Positions 28,971 to 39,363 are shown, counted from the stretch's first letter. The stretch: DNA of 64,000 nt from an uncultured Carboxylicivirga sp. (GCA_947503525.1 CANNEA010000008.1:1-64000); one strand, 5' to 3'. A program made the numbers and translations. The notes: generated by a model not told the origin, from the sequence alone.

Positions 28971-29843
28971 ATGAGTGTATTAGTTAAAAAAGACTCAAAA
29001 GTAATTATACAAGGTTTCACTGGTAGTGAAGGTACATTTCATGCCACTCAAATGATTGAGTATGGAACCAATGTTGTAGGTGGTGTAACGCCCGGAAAAG
29101 GTGGAACTGAACATTTACAATTACCGGTATTTAATTCGGTTGCTGATGCAGTGGCCAAAACACAAGCTGATGTGTCAGCTATTTTTGTGCCGCCTCCGTT
29201 TGCAGCTGATGCTATTATGGAAGCTGCTGAAGCAGGAATAAGTGTTATTGTTTGTATCACTGAAGGTATTCCTACATCTGACATGGTTAAAGTGAAGCAG
29301 TTTCTGGAAGGAAGAAATTCTCGTCTGGTCGGACCAAATTGTCCTGGTGTAATTACTCCCGGCGAAGCTAAGGTTGGTATTATGCCTGGTTTCATTCATC
29401 AAAAAGGAACTATCGGTGTTGTCAGTCGATCGGGTACATTAACCTACGAAGCTGTTGACCAGTTAACCAAGCAAGGCTTAGGTCAAAGTACTTGCATAGG
29501 TATTGGTGGTGATCCTATCATTGGAACAACTACTAAACAAGCTGTAGAACTTCTGATGAATGATCCGGAGACAGAAGGTATCATTATGATTGGTGAAATT
29601 GGCGGAGGTATGGAAACTGAAGCAGCCAGATGGATTAGAGATAACGGGACAAAACCTGTTGTGGGTTTTATCGCCGGTCAGACTGCTCCTAAAGGTCGTC
29701 GTATGGGACATGCCGGAGCAATTATTGGCGGTAAGGATGATACGGCAGCAGCCAAAATGGAAATCATGCGTGAATGTGGTTTACATGTTGTTGAATCTCC
29801 TGCTGATTTGGGAGCAACAATGGTGGCCGCTTTAAAGAAATAA
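28971..29843 (+). CDS. sucD: Succinate-CoA ligase alpha subunit
   Basis: A 290-aa protein matching SucD throughout: CoA-binding Rossmann part with [47 protein letters not shown], and the phospho-histidine loop [12 protein letters not shown]. The enzyme interconverts succinyl-CoA and succinate with nucleotide phosphorylation in the TCA cycle or in succinate/propionate fermentation. The usual partner sucC (beta subunit) is not next to it and not in this window. It is a single-gene unit ended by the terminator at 29877. Confidence 0.97.
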   Translation: MSVLVKKDSKVIIQGFTGSEGTFHATQMIEYGTNVVGGVTPGKGGTEHLQLPVFNSVADAVAKTQADVSAIFVPPPFAADAIMEAAEAGISVIVCITEGIPTSDMVKVKQFLEGRNSRLVGPNCPGVITPGEAKVGIMPGFIHQKGTIGVVSRSGTLTYEAVDQLTKQGLGQSTCIGIGGDPIIGTTTKQAVELLMNDPETEGIIMIGEIGGGMETEAARWIRDNGTKPVVGFIAGQTAPKGRRMGHAGAIIGGKDDTAAAKMEIMRECGLHVVESPADLGATMVAALKK

Positions 29844-29876
29844 ATAGTATAATCTTGATATTTGACAATTATCGGG

Positions 29877-29907
29877 CCGGCTTTCTTAATTGAAAGTCGG
29901 TTTTTTT
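29877..29907 (+). terminator. Intrinsic terminator after sucD
   Basis: CCGGCTTTC pairs with GAAAGTCGG (one G-U pair) around a six-base loop, followed by seven T residues. Confidence 0.87.
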
Positions 29908-30026
29908 GTGCCCAAAAAACAAAGATATTTAAGTGTCGTTTTAAAGTCCTGGTTATATTAATTCAATAGCCTTTAAGTGCTATTCTTGAGGATTAACTTT
30001 ATTGGCTTATGCTTAGCAATTAAGCT

Positions 30027-31883
30027 CTAATTGGTTCTCACCTTAAAATATTCAACTTGTTGATGCAGCTCTACTGCAAATGAGTTTAGTTGATCAGCAT
30101 TTTGAGCTAATGTTTCTGCAAAACTGGCATTTTGCTGAGTGCCACTATTTAAATCATGAATTGCATCCGAAATCAGTTGAATGTTCGAGTTTTGCTTATG
30201 ACTGGCAGTTGTAATTTCACTGACTAAATCGGAAGTCTGCTCAATTTTCGGAACCAATTCCTCCATATCGTTACCCGCTCTTTCTGATATCATTAGTGCT
30301 TTTCGCGAAAGTTTTTCAATGCCACTTGCTGCCTCCTGACTCTTATCAGCCAACTTTTTTACTTCTGCAGCAACAACCGCGAACCCTCTGCCTGATTCAC
30401 CCGCCCTTGCAGCTTCTACCGCCGCATTAAGTGATAAAATATTGGTTTGTGCAGCAATATCCTGTATAATTGAAATACGCTCTGCCACCGTGCCCATTGC
30501 CGACCTCATTTTTTGTGTAGAAGCATTACTGCTTTTTACACTATCCAGTGCTCCTTTCGATAATTCCAATGTTCGTTCGGCATTCGCACTGTTCTGTTCA
30601 ATGTTCGAAGCCATTTCTTCTATCGTTGAAGTGACCTGCTGTGCCGATGAACTCATTGATGATGTCGCATCAGAAAGGATATCCGAATCGTTCTCCAATT
30701 GAGATGAGGCATTTTGGATTGATGCTGAATTGATTCGGATCACATTAACAACTTCGGTTAAACTCTGAATCATGGTCCGAAGCGAATTGTTCAGTCGGTC
30801 CAATTCATCATTTTCTGACTTTATTTTTATTTCTCTGGTTAAATCGCCTTTAGATATATCAGAGGTAATGTTAACTGTTTTAATAATTGGGCTGGTGATT
30901 TTATTTGTAATTAAATAAACAGAAAGCGCAATGATCAACAAACTAATGAAACCAATGATAAGTAAATTATTAGTTAGAGATCTTGCTTCTTGCACAATTG
31001 TTGTGTTGGGAGTTTTCAGAATAATATGCCAAGCCTCATTTTGGTTTCCGTATAATTGAATTGGAGCTGTACTTAATTGAAAGTCATTTGTGCTGTCTGC
31101 AAATTTTACCAGATTCTTCTTCATTGAGGTATTCGGATAGAAGGAAGTAAAGGCTTTGCCTAACTCTTCTTTATTAGGACTACATATGATCGTTCCTTTA
31201 TCCGTAATAACATATACCTGCGAGCTATTACTGCTATTGATTTTCGTTAATGTCTCTTGCATGGCCTTCAGGCTAATGTATATTCCAAGAAGGCCGCTAT
31301 TTTGTTCGTCAGAATATATCGAAGTTAGCAATGTTGTTTCAAGAGCTTGTTCGTCACTATTAGGATAATTATACCAGTATGGCTCGGATAAATGAAACCG
31401 ACCGTCTGATGATAGCTTTTCTATGTTGAAGGTATTTTCATTAATCGAAACATCACTTTTAAGTTCTTTGTAATTAATATTCTCCTGATCTTTTAGATAG
31501 ACCATACTCAGCCGTTGTGAATTTGTATGGCCATCAGAATTAATTTCATTTAAAGGCCATGAATGTCCGATACCTCTTAATACCGAGCTACGCTGTATAA
31601 CTTTATGAATGGTTTTGTTATAAATGCTCTTTCTTTCTGACCATGGAAGATGATCTGCGGCTCTCATTGAATAGGAGAGTGCGTCGGCTGTAATAAAATG
31701 CGCATTAAATAAAGAGGCAGTTTCCTCGGCTAATTTTTGAGTTTTCAGCTTAAGTTGATCAGTTCTGGAATCAGAATAGTAGGATTGGAGATATAGTAGA
31801 GTAGTTATGATAAAAGTAATAAAGACAAATCCGGTAGTAATTATAACAAAGCCAGATAGCTTCTTTTTCAAACTTAACTTCAT
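30027..31883 (-). CDS. Methyl-accepting chemotaxis protein with dCache-type sensor
   Basis: A 618-aa transmembrane chemoreceptor. TM1 is at about 12-32 and TM2 at about 306-328 ([19 protein letters not shown]). Between them is a large periplasmic dCache/PDC-like sensor ([24 protein letters not shown]). A HAMP domain follows ([20 protein letters not shown]), then the cytoplasmic signalling coiled coil with the conserved hairpin tip [20 protein letters not shown] and [18 protein letters not shown]. It should signal through CheA/CheW, which are not in the window. Gliding or twitching outputs are possible in this phylum; flagella are not indicated here. Ligand not predictable. Confidence 0.95.
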   Translation of the reverse strand: MKLSLKKKLSGFVIITTGFVFITFIITTLLYLQSYYSDSRTDQLKLKTQKLAEETASLFNAHFITADALSYSMRAADHLPWSERKSIYNKTIHKVIQRSSVLRGIGHSWPLNEINSDGHTNSQRLSMVYLKDQENINYKELKSDVSINENTFNIEKLSSDGRFHLSEPYWYNYPNSDEQALETTLLTSIYSDEQNSGLLGIYISLKAMQETLTKINSSNSSQVYVITDKGTIICSPNKEELGKAFTSFYPNTSMKKNLVKFADSTNDFQLSTAPIQLYGNQNEAWHIILKTPNTTIVQEARSLTNNLLIIGFISLLIIALSVYLITNKITSPIIKTVNITSDISKGDLTREIKIKSENDELDRLNNSLRTMIQSLTEVVNVIRINSASIQNASSQLENDSDILSDATSSMSSSAQQVTSTIEEMASNIEQNSANAERTLELSKGALDSVKSSNASTQKMRSAMGTVAERISIIQDIAAQTNILSLNAAVEAARAGESGRGFAVVAAEVKKLADKSQEAASGIEKLSRKALMISERAGNDMEELVPKIEQTSDLVSEITTASHKQNSNIQLISDAIHDLNSGTQQNASFAETLAQNADQLNSFAVELHQQVEYFKVRTN

Positions 31884-32240
31884 TTTGGCGAAATGTTCAT
31901 TATGGTAATTCCCTTGTATTCGAAATATATTATTTTGATGATGATTATTGTATAAACTTTGACGAAATGTCCTATAGTTATGATATGTGATCAGTTTTTG
32001 TGAGTAACGACCATGGGAGTATGAAGTTTATAATGCTGCTTTTTTCTGAAAAAATGGTAAAAACCTTATAATTGTTATATTTTTGTTTCGACTTTTTACA
32101 AGCGAAAGTCTTTTTGAATTATATGCTCAAATAGTCCATAATTATTATTTAAATAGATAATCAGTTTTAATAGCCATTAATTCATATTTGATGATTTGGG
32201 ATTGGAAAGTTTTAACTGATTGAAACTAAAAATTAAAAAA
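31884..32240. other. Divergent intergenic region between MCP and fabG
   Basis: A 357-bp AT-rich region. TATTTTTG at 32078-32085 matches TAnnTTTG for plus-strand transcription of fabG, giving a leader of about 150 nt, but no -33 TTG stands at the usual distance. No promoter match for the chemoreceptor, no hairpin and no small coding region are evident. Confidence 0.45.
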
Positions 32241-32987
32241 ATGAAGTTACTGGAAGGAAAAACTGCCATAATTACTGGTGCTGCAAGAGGTATTGGTAAA
32301 GCAATTGCTATGCGTTATGCTCAGGAAGGTTGTAATGTAGCATTTACTGATTTGGTAATTAATGAGGCAGCTCAGGAAACTGAAAAAGAACTTGAAGCTT
32401 TAGGAGTTAAAGCTAAAGGGTATGCTTCGGATGCGAGTAATTTTGACGATACGCAAAAGGTTGTTGCCGAGATCGTAAGTGATTTTGGTCAGGTTGATAT
32501 CTTAGTAAATAATGCTGGTATTACTAAGGATACTTTGTTAATGCGTATGACTGAAGATCAGTGGGATGCAGTAATAAATGTTAACCTTAAGTCTGTGTTT
32601 AACTTTACTAAAGCAGTACAGCCAACAATGTTACGTCAGCGTTCAGGATCTATTATCAATATGAGCTCTGTTGTTGGTGTAAGTGGAAATGCTGGTCAGG
32701 CTAACTATTCAGCTTCTAAGGCAGGTATGATTGGTTTTACAAAGTCTGTAGCCAAGGAATTAGGATCTAGAGGTATTCGTAGTAATGCAATTGCTCCTGG
32801 TTTTATTATTACCGAAATGACAGGAAAATTACCAGAGGATGTAAAGAAGGAATGGGAATCTCAAATTCCATTAAAACGTGGTGGAACTCCTGAGGATGTT
32901 GCTAACATTTGTATTTTCTTAGGTTCTGATCTTTCATCATATGTAAGTGGACAAACTGTTCATGTTTGTGGTGGAATGAACATGTAG
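32241..32987 (+). CDS. fabG: 3-oxoacyl-ACP reductase
   Basis: The ATG at 32241 (MKLLEGKTAIITGAARGIGK) gives 248 aa, the usual FabG length; an upstream TTG would add seven lysine-rich residues. It is a short-chain dehydrogenase with TGAARGIGKA (NADP binding), NNAG, catalytic Ser in MSSVVGVSG, and YSASK. It reduces 3-oxoacyl-ACP in type II fatty-acid synthesis. The C-terminal GGMNM end is typical. It stands alone between a long leader and the terminator at 33013, not in a fab cluster. Acetoacetyl-CoA reductase activity cannot be ruled out. Confidence 0.93.
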   Translation: MKLLEGKTAIITGAARGIGKAIAMRYAQEGCNVAFTDLVINEAAQETEKELEALGVKAKGYASDASNFDDTQKVVAEIVSDFGQVDILVNNAGITKDTLLMRMTEDQWDAVINVNLKSVFNFTKAVQPTMLRQRSGSIINMSSVVGVSGNAGQANYSASKAGMIGFTKSVAKELGSRGIRSNAIAPGFIITEMTGKLPEDVKKEWESQIPLKRGGTPEDVANICIFLGSDLSSYVSGQTVHVCGGMNM

Positions 32988-33012
32988 AAAATATTTAATA
33001 ATATTTTAGATT

Positions 33013-33042
33013 AAGGGTGGTTTTTTAAATCACCCTTTTTTA
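33013..33042 (+). terminator. Intrinsic terminator after fabG
   Basis: AAGGGTG (33013-33019) pairs with CACCCTT (33031-33037) and runs into a T tract (TTTTTT). A second AT-only hairpin lies just upstream. Confidence 0.85.
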
Positions 33043-33119
33043 TTTTTATAAATCGTATTATGGTGCAATATTTGTAATAGACATAATCTCGTTTTTATCA
33101 ATATTTAAGTTCAAATCAC

Positions 33120-34283
33120 ATGAATAATTTTACATTCGCGGCATCAACACGCATCCTTTTTGGAGAAAATAGAATTTCAGAGCTGCCTCAGGAAATTAGA
33201 CAACACGGTTCTAGAATTCTTCTGGCCTATGGGGGAGGTTCAATTAAGGAAAGTGGTTTGTATCAAAGAATTATTGATGAACTTTCCAAAGATAAAATTT
33301 TCTTTGTTGAATTGAGTGGTATTCAACCTAATCCGCGTATTGAAAGTGTAAGAGAAGGGGTGAGGTTATGTCGCGATCATAATTTGGATTTCATTCTTGG
33401 AGTAGGTGGCGGTAGTGTTATTGATTGTATCAAGGCGATTGCGGCGGGCGTTTTATACGATGGTGATGCCTGGGATTTCTTTATAAGAAAGGCAAATATC
33501 ACCAATCCATTGCCGATTGGTACGGTATTAACATTAGCTGCAACCGGAAGTGAAATGAATGGTAATATGGTTATTTCAAATCCAGAAACTGAGGAAAAAA
33601 GGGCAGGAGGTCACGATGATCTGCGACCAAAATTCTCTATTCTTGATCCCACCTTAACTTATTCAGTAAATAAGTGGCAAAGTGCAGCAGGTGTTGTAGA
33701 TGTCATGAGTCATATATTTGAACAGTATTTTACTCTGGATAAAGGAACTTTTGTGCAAGATGCAATCGCCGAAGGTATTTTAAAAACATGTTTGCGATAT
33801 GGATCCATAGTCATAAATGATCCAACAAATTATGAGGCGCGTGCCAATATAATGTGGGCCTCTACGTTGGCTTTAAATGGATTGACTGTGAGTGGAAAGA
33901 CTTCAGGAGATTGGGCTACCCATGCCATAGAACACGAGGTAAGTGCTATTTATGATTTGACACACGGAGCTGGTTTATCCATTTTGTTTCCTGTTTGGAT
34001 GCGTTATGTGTTAAGTGACGATACGGCACCAAAATTGGCTCAGTATGCACGAAATATTTGGAATATTAATAATACAGATGATAAAGAAGCTGCAATAGAA
34101 GGGATAGAGAAGACCAGAGAATTCTTTTCGAGTTTAGGTATGCCGGCTAAGCTATCGGAAGTAGAAATTCCAGATGATAAAATTGATGACATGGCAAAAG
34201 GTGCATGTTTGTTTGGACCCATTGGAGTATTTAAGAAATTAGACGTAGCAGCGGTGAAGGATATCTTACTAAATGCCCGGTAG
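33120..34283 (+). CDS. Iron-containing alcohol dehydrogenase (butanol dehydrogenase/YqhD type)
   Basis: A 387-aa group III alcohol dehydrogenase. The N-terminal nucleotide-binding part has LLAYGGGSIKESGLY and VGGGSVIDCIKAIAAG. The GGGS at the first site is typical of NADPH-preferring members. The metal site residues are visible: Asp and His in GVVDVMSHIFEQ, His in HAIEHEVSAIYD and His in LTHGAGLSI. It reduces aldehydes such as butanal or acetaldehyde to alcohols in fermentation or detoxification. Four bases separate it from the next gene, so it may be cotranscribed with the DUF6340-like and dacB genes. Confidence 0.94.
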   Translation: MNNFTFAASTRILFGENRISELPQEIRQHGSRILLAYGGGSIKESGLYQRIIDELSKDKIFFVELSGIQPNPRIESVREGVRLCRDHNLDFILGVGGGSVIDCIKAIAAGVLYDGDAWDFFIRKANITNPLPIGTVLTLAATGSEMNGNMVISNPETEEKRAGGHDDLRPKFSILDPTLTYSVNKWQSAAGVVDVMSHIFEQYFTLDKGTFVQDAIAEGILKTCLRYGSIVINDPTNYEARANIMWASTLALNGLTVSGKTSGDWATHAIEHEVSAIYDLTHGAGLSILFPVWMRYVLSDDTAPKLAQYARNIWNINNTDDKEAAIEGIEKTREFFSSLGMPAKLSEVEIPDDKIDDMAKGACLFGPIGVFKKLDVAAVKDILLNAR

Positions 34284-34287
34284 AAAT

Positions 34288-35328
34288 ATGATAAGAATAG
34301 TTATAGCACTTGCTTTTATTATTACCATGTTTGCCTGTCAAACATCAAATTCTATTATAGAATACGATGTGTTACGACCGGCTAAGTATAGTATTCCACC
34401 CGAAATAAAATCGGTTGTTCTAGTAAATAATAGTTTACCGTATTTAGAGAAAAATATTCATGTGGCTGTTGTTGATGATTTTATACAGCCCTTAGATTCA
34501 GTTTGGTATGAGGGCTATGCTGACAGCGTTATCCATAGTTTGTATAGAAATTTACAGAGTAGGAATTTTTTTGATACAGTATACATTGATACCCTTTATA
34601 GAAAAAAAGCGACATCTGGTATGTTAAATAAAATATCAGATTGGGATATGCAAGGGATCTATAATCGTTTTGATGCGGATGCTATTTTATCTATTGATGC
34701 ATATACATACGGAACTAAAGTAAAAGTAGAATCTTATCCGGAAAGTTATTATTCTACAATGGCTATGTATGGAATTTCTTATTGGCGCTTTCATGATCGT
34801 TTTCAGCAAGATCCTATCTTTGAGGATGTTCAGAATGATTCAATTTATTGGCATGGTTCAGGTGATATGGTAGAAACCTCTGTAATGAGATTTCCTTCTA
34901 TTTTGGAAGGTCTGAAGGATTTCTCATATTATATTGGAGAAAATTTTGTAGATGAGATAGTACCAAAGTGGGAAGGTGTTGAACGGGATTTATTTTTAAC
35001 GGGTCATCCTTATTTCATATCAGCTGCTGAATGGTTAAGTAAAAATAATAATGATGAGGCTAAGAAGTTATGGGGTTATATCTTCGAACACGGTAAGCCC
35101 ATAGATAAAGCACGTGCAGCACATAATATTGCAATTATTTTAGAAAAGGAAGATGATATTTACAATGCGATGAAGTGGGCTTATAATAGCTATGATGCGT
35201 ACAAGTTGTCGAGTGGGGCTTTGTACAAAACAGAATTGAATGATTCCAAGCGATATTATATTTATCTCTCACAACGCAAGCAGGAATTGGAAAAACTGCA
35301 AATTCAAATGGGAGGGGGTAACGAATGA
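34288..35328 (+). CDS. DUF6340-like lipoprotein
   Basis: The start at 34288 (MIRIVIALAFIITMFACQ) avoids overlap with the alcohol dehydrogenase and gives a lipoprotein with Cys at the lipobox MFAC. The 346-aa product has an N-terminal mixed domain (YDVLRPAKYSIPPEIKSVVLVNNS) and a C-terminal helical, TPR-like half (DEAKKLWGYIF, KARAAHNIAIILEKEDD, YNAMKWAYNSYDAY). I recognise it as like the DUF6340 family common in Bacteroidota, function unknown. Its stop overlaps the next start by 4 nt, so translation with dacB is coupled. Confidence 0.78.
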   Translation: MIRIVIALAFIITMFACQTSNSIIEYDVLRPAKYSIPPEIKSVVLVNNSLPYLEKNIHVAVVDDFIQPLDSVWYEGYADSVIHSLYRNLQSRNFFDTVYIDTLYRKKATSGMLNKISDWDMQGIYNRFDADAILSIDAYTYGTKVKVESYPESYYSTMAMYGISYWRFHDRFQQDPIFEDVQNDSIYWHGSGDMVETSVMRFPSILEGLKDFSYYIGENFVDEIVPKWEGVERDLFLTGHPYFISAAEWLSKNNNDEAKKLWGYIFEHGKPIDKARAAHNIAIILEKEDDIYNAMKWAYNSYDAYKLSSGALYKTELNDSKRYYIYLSQRKQELEKLQIQMGGGNE

Positions 35329-36746
35329 AACTTTACCTGTTTTCCCTATTAGTCTTTTTGATTGGATGTGCTTATGTTTCTGATGATGAACAAAAAAAGG
35401 AAAAGTATGATGTTGACGTAAGTAATGCTGGAACAGTATCATTTATGGTTGTTGATCTGGAGTCTGATGAAATAATAGTATCACATAATGAATCAAAGCG
35501 CTTAATACCTGCATCTTTAACCAAAATATTCACCACAGCGGCAGCGTTTGAAAAACTGGGAGCTGATTATAGATTTAAAACAAAATTTATGATGTCTGGG
35601 GCAAGTGAAAATTCTTTGGCCCGGAACCTAATAGTTGTTGGAGGTGGAGACCCATCTCTTGGATCTTCCACGTTTTCGGAGACTAAACCGCATAATATCT
35701 TTAGTAAACTTAAGAGTGAATTAAGTGAAGCAGGTATTACTAGTATAAATGGTGATGTAGTTATCGACCCTTCAATTTATAATGGTATTAAATATCCTTC
35801 AAAACGAATATGGGAGGATATGGCTAATTATTACGGGGCAGTTCCAAGTGGTTTATCCTTTAAAGAAAATACATTTCAACTAACTCTCTCGTCACCTCAA
35901 AATGTTGGTGGTCAATGTAAAATAATAAACTGCGAACCAGATATAGGGAAGAATTGGGAGTGCTTTGTTAACAGCGCAGCAAATAACAAAGATAGTGCGT
36001 ATATCTATGGCCATCCGGAAATGGATACATGGTATGTTAGTGGATCTATTCCATCCGGCCGTTCACAGTTTACCATAAAAGGAGCTATGCCTGACCCGGC
36101 TTTATTATTTGGAAGAGAACTTAAATCCTTTCTCCAAAAGAATGGAATCAAAGTTCAGGGACAGGTTCGTATAGGTGGTTTAGAAGAATATGAAGAAATC
36201 AAATTGATTTATGAGCATCTTTCACCGTCTATGCTGGAGCTTTGTAAAATAGTAAATAAAAAAAGCAATAATCTTTTTGCGGATCATATCCTTTATCAAT
36301 TGGCTATTTCAGATGAAAAAGATGCCAATTGGGATAATGCCTCTCTTTTGCTAAATGATATTTGGTCCAAAGCTTTACCAAATTCTACAGCCAACTTTTA
36401 TGATGGAAGTGGATTGTCACCGTTTAATCGATTTTCGGCATCAGACATGGTTAAGGTTTTGACCTATATGGAGAAGAGCGATAACAAAGAAGCTTTTTTA
36501 TCAAGCCTTTCTATTGCTGGAGAAGATGGTACCTTGCGTAATTTATTAAAGGATGAAGGTATTAAAGGTCGTTTTATTGGTAAAAGTGGTTCGATGCAAG
36601 AGGTGCTTACCTATAGTGGTTACATAACAACAGAGGGTGGCAAGCGACTGGCAATGTGTATTATGGTTAACGGATTCACTGAACCTTATTCAGGTCTACG
36701 ATCAAGAATTACCAATCTTATTGAAGAAATTATTCGAAAGAATTAA
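35325..36746 (+). CDS. dacB: D-alanyl-D-alanine carboxypeptidase/endopeptidase (PBP4)
   Basis: A 473-aa class C penicillin-binding protein of the S13 peptidase family. The active-site motifs are SLTK (in RLIPASLTKIFTTAAAF), SNN (VNKKSNNLFADHILY) and KSG (GRFIGKSGSMQEVLTYSGY). The N-terminus FSLLVFLIGCAYV carries a lipobox, so it is probably a lipoprotein facing the periplasm. PBP4 enzymes cleave peptidoglycan cross-links and terminal D-Ala. It overlaps the preceding lipoprotein gene by 4 nt (ATGA), which suggests coupled expression. Confidence 0.93.
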   Translation: MKLYLFSLLVFLIGCAYVSDDEQKKEKYDVDVSNAGTVSFMVVDLESDEIIVSHNESKRLIPASLTKIFTTAAAFEKLGADYRFKTKFMMSGASENSLARNLIVVGGGDPSLGSSTFSETKPHNIFSKLKSELSEAGITSINGDVVIDPSIYNGIKYPSKRIWEDMANYYGAVPSGLSFKENTFQLTLSSPQNVGGQCKIINCEPDIGKNWECFVNSAANNKDSAYIYGHPEMDTWYVSGSIPSGRSQFTIKGAMPDPALLFGRELKSFLQKNGIKVQGQVRIGGLEEYEEIKLIYEHLSPSMLELCKIVNKKSNNLFADHILYQLAISDEKDANWDNASLLLNDIWSKALPNSTANFYDGSGLSPFNRFSASDMVKVLTYMEKSDNKEAFLSSLSIAGEDGTLRNLLKDEGIKGRFIGKSGSMQEVLTYSGYITTEGGKRLAMCIMVNGFTEPYSGLRSRITNLIEEIIRKN

Positions 36747-36755
36747 TAGTTAAGC

Positions 36756-36763
36756 TACTTTTG
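36756..36763 (+). promoter_or_regulatory. Promoter -7 element for the DUF819 gene
   Basis: TACTTTTG, an exact TAnnTTTG match, stands 18 nt before the ATG at 36782, right after the dacB stop. This implies a very short leader. The -33 region has only a weak TTCG. Confidence 0.5.
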
Positions 36764-36781
36764 CATACATACATGTAGGTT

Positions 36782-37924
36782 ATGGGGAGTAGTGTATTAT
36801 TGATTTTATATGTAGGTCTGCCGGCCTTGGCCATATTTTTATGCCATAAATATCAGTTCTTAAATAGAATAGGTAGCGTAGTGCTATGTTACCTAATTGG
36901 ATTGGTTTTGGGGCCCTTGGGCGCTTCATCGGAAGAGTTTTATTCCTTGCAGGAAATTCTGATGTCGGTATGTGTTCCATTGGCCATACCTCTGTTGCTT
37001 TTTTCTTCAAATGTTTCTGAATGGAGAAAGCTTGCTGTAAAACCAATGTATTCGCTGATTTTTGCATTACTTGCTGTATTTATAGCTGTTGTTTCTGGCT
37101 ATTTTCTTTTTCACGGAAATGAAATTCAAGGTTTTAATAAAGTAGGAGGGATGCTTGTTGGTATCTATAGTGGTGGCACTCCAAATTTAGCTTCTCTTAA
37201 ATTGATGCTCAATGTTGACGAGGAAATATATCTGGCAGTTCATTCGTACGATATGGCAATTGGGGCAATTTATCTATTTGTATTAATGAGTGTTGGGCAA
37301 AGGATATTTCAATTCGTTTTACCGGCCTACACCCTTACAGAAGAAGTAAATGAAGAAAAGGTGTCGGAACAAAAGTTTAGCCAATTGCTTAAAGTGAAAA
37401 AAAGCAGAATAGAATTAATCAGGGTATTTTTGATTGCTCTATTAATGGTTGCCGTTGCCGGAGGTATTATGTTATTGGTTCCGGAATCAGTACAAATGGT
37501 GGTTTTTATTTTCTTTATCACGGCTTTTGGAATCGCTGGCTCATCAATGTCACGGATTAGAAAGGTGAAAGGCAGTTTTGATTTAGGAATGTACTTGATA
37601 TTGATTTTCAGTATAGTGGTGTCTTCAAAAGTTCAGATTGGGAATTTCTCCAATGTAAATCCATCTATTTTTGGTTACATTACTTTTGTTGTTTTTGTAA
37701 GCTTGTCTCTTCATGTTCTGTTGGCTCGACTTAAAAATATTGATGCGGATACCGTTATAATTACTTCTGCAGCTTTAATTTGTAGTCCACCATTTGTTCC
37801 TGTTGTAGCTGGGTCAATTAAAAATAGAAATCTGATAGTACCAGGTTTGACAATTGGACTAATTGGTTATGCTTTAGGAAATTATTTGGGCTTTGCTATG
37901 TCCCAATTATTGAGTTTGTTTTAA
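36782..37924 (+). CDS. DUF819 family multi-pass membrane protein
   Basis: A 380-aa inner-membrane protein with about ten hydrophobic segments, starting with LLILYVGLPALAIFLCHKYQ. Family marks include GLVLGPLG, the conserved GGTPNLASLKLML loop and AALICSPPFVPVVAGSIKNR. Members such as YjcL are annotated as DUF819, and transport is suspected but not proven. Its 3' end overlaps the convergent Omp85-like gene by 4 nt, with no room for a terminator between them. Confidence 0.87.
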   Translation: MGSSVLLILYVGLPALAIFLCHKYQFLNRIGSVVLCYLIGLVLGPLGASSEEFYSLQEILMSVCVPLAIPLLLFSSNVSEWRKLAVKPMYSLIFALLAVFIAVVSGYFLFHGNEIQGFNKVGGMLVGIYSGGTPNLASLKLMLNVDEEIYLAVHSYDMAIGAIYLFVLMSVGQRIFQFVLPAYTLTEEVNEEKVSEQKFSQLLKVKKSRIELIRVFLIALLMVAVAGGIMLLVPESVQMVVFIFFITAFGIAGSSMSRIRKVKGSFDLGMYLILIFSIVVSSKVQIGNFSNVNPSIFGYITFVVFVSLSLHVLLARLKNIDADTVIITSAALICSPPFVPVVAGSIKNRNLIVPGLTIGLIGYALGNYLGFAMSQLLSLF

Positions 37925-39276
37925 AATAGATAATTGAGCGTAATGTATAAGCCGGAAGTTCCATCCTGCTCATCTATGGCGAATCCATAATCGGCCGAAA
38001 CAACAAAATTTTCATTCATTGCAGCTTTTAATCCCAGACCATAACTCCAGTGCGCTTGGTCATTTGCATCATTAAAGTATAGATTGTATTCGGTTGAAGG
38101 AACATTAGATTTGTCAATTTTATAATCTTGGGTAATCATTCCCATGTCAACAAAGTAGTTGCTTGCCAGGTAAAAGTCTTGTTTAAACAATTTGGTCTTC
38201 CACATTTTCCATCTGGCTTCAAAATTGGCCAATAAACCACCATCTCCAACTACACGATTTCGTCGGATTCCACGCAATGTTTTTGATCCGCCTAAACCCT
38301 GAGACGTAGCTGAAGTCAGAACGCTTGATGCCATGTGAGGTAGCATGTAAAAAGGCATATCTCCACTCAATTTATGCTGAAATCCAACCCTGTAGGCAAG
38401 GATGAAATTGTTTTTTGGAGTAAGAGAGAAATATTGACGGTGAAATAAGTTGAATCGCAAGTAATGATTTTCCTGGCTGGAGAATAATGATGGCATATAA
38501 GATAAAAACATCTCGGTCCAGATACCTTTCGTCGGATTAGAAAGCACATCTCTGGTATCGTATGAGAAACCACCTTTTAGATAGGCATGATCGCCTCCAT
38601 ATTTTTCCTCTTTTTTAATCACTCCCCATTCTACATACTTATCATACAAGCCTGGAATGTCCGGAAGCTTTTCATCTTCGTCATGTTTTTTATTTAAACG
38701 ATCTATATCAACTGTTTTGATATCGAATTTAAAAAACACCAATCCGCCAATCCATTCAAAAGGAGAATCCAAGCCTCCAATATGTCCTTTAAAATTGGTT
38801 AGAATTCGAAACATATCCCTATGATGGCGATAAAAAACACGTGATCTATAATCGCTGGCTTTGTCATCTTCCCAGGTTTGGTTATAGACGGACTGGTAAC
38901 CATTAAATCCATAAAAGTCCATTGCTAAATCACGAAACCAGGTAACATCAGCGGTGGTTCTAATATTCTTAAAAGCTTCAGGTGAATCATAATAAAAACG
39001 AACAAGTGTTGAACCTGCTGTGTAGCGCGATATTTCAAAGTATAAGGAGTGATTGTAATCAGGATATCGTGATCCATCGCCATACCAGTATAAATTGGTG
39101 AGTGCTCCGTATTGAAAACCAAGATCAGCGTCGTACGAAATGGCCGGTAGAATACCAAATGAAAAGCCGTCCTTTAGATAGGTGCTGTCTGTTTGTGATT
39201 GGGTAGAAAACGAGTATAGAAAAGATAAAAGAATAACTACGACGGTAGATTTGTATTTTGCTAGATCTTTATTCAT
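37921..39276 (-). CDS. Omp85/BamA-TamA superfamily outer-membrane barrel, second copy
   Basis: A 451-aa barrel with a signal peptide (STVVVILLSFLYSFSTQSQ). It carries the family signatures GGFSYDTRDVLSNPTKGIWTEM and LGGSKTLRGIRRNRVVGDGG and ends in a typical C-terminal strand (SGLYITLNYLF, final Phe). No POTRA domains are visible. It is longer than the barrel at 26633 but of the same type. Upstream, TATCTTTA at 39282-39289 (minus strand) is a near match to the -7 promoter element. Function in outer-membrane assembly or transport is not established. Confidence 0.87.
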   Translation of the reverse strand: MNKDLAKYKSTVVVILLSFLYSFSTQSQTDSTYLKDGFSFGILPAISYDADLGFQYGALTNLYWYGDGSRYPDYNHSLYFEISRYTAGSTLVRFYYDSPEAFKNIRTTADVTWFRDLAMDFYGFNGYQSVYNQTWEDDKASDYRSRVFYRHHRDMFRILTNFKGHIGGLDSPFEWIGGLVFFKFDIKTVDIDRLNKKHDEDEKLPDIPGLYDKYVEWGVIKKEEKYGGDHAYLKGGFSYDTRDVLSNPTKGIWTEMFLSYMPSLFSSQENHYLRFNLFHRQYFSLTPKNNFILAYRVGFQHKLSGDMPFYMLPHMASSVLTSATSQGLGGSKTLRGIRRNRVVGDGGLLANFEARWKMWKTKLFKQDFYLASNYFVDMGMITQDYKIDKSNVPSTEYNLYFNDANDQAHWSYGLGLKAAMNENFVVSADYGFAIDEQDGTSGLYITLNYLF

Positions 39277-39305
39277 AATTATAAAGATACGATTAAAGAC
39301 TTAAA

Positions 39306-39338
39306 ACAAAAAAAGGCCCTTACACACGGTAAGAGCCT
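39306..39338 (-). terminator. Intrinsic terminator for the YitT gene
   Basis: Read on the minus strand: AGGCTCTTAC pairs with GTAAGGGCCT (one internal mismatch), followed by a T-rich tract of about eight bases. It lies 26 nt past the YitT stop and upstream of the next minus-strand gene. Confidence 0.8.
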
Positions 39339-39363
39339 GATGTATAATTAAAGGTTTTGTGTG

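Noticed and set aside
29965-29984. Terminator of the chemoreceptor gene
   Set aside because: Only a 6-bp AATAGC/GCTATT stem with no U-tract in the right direction.
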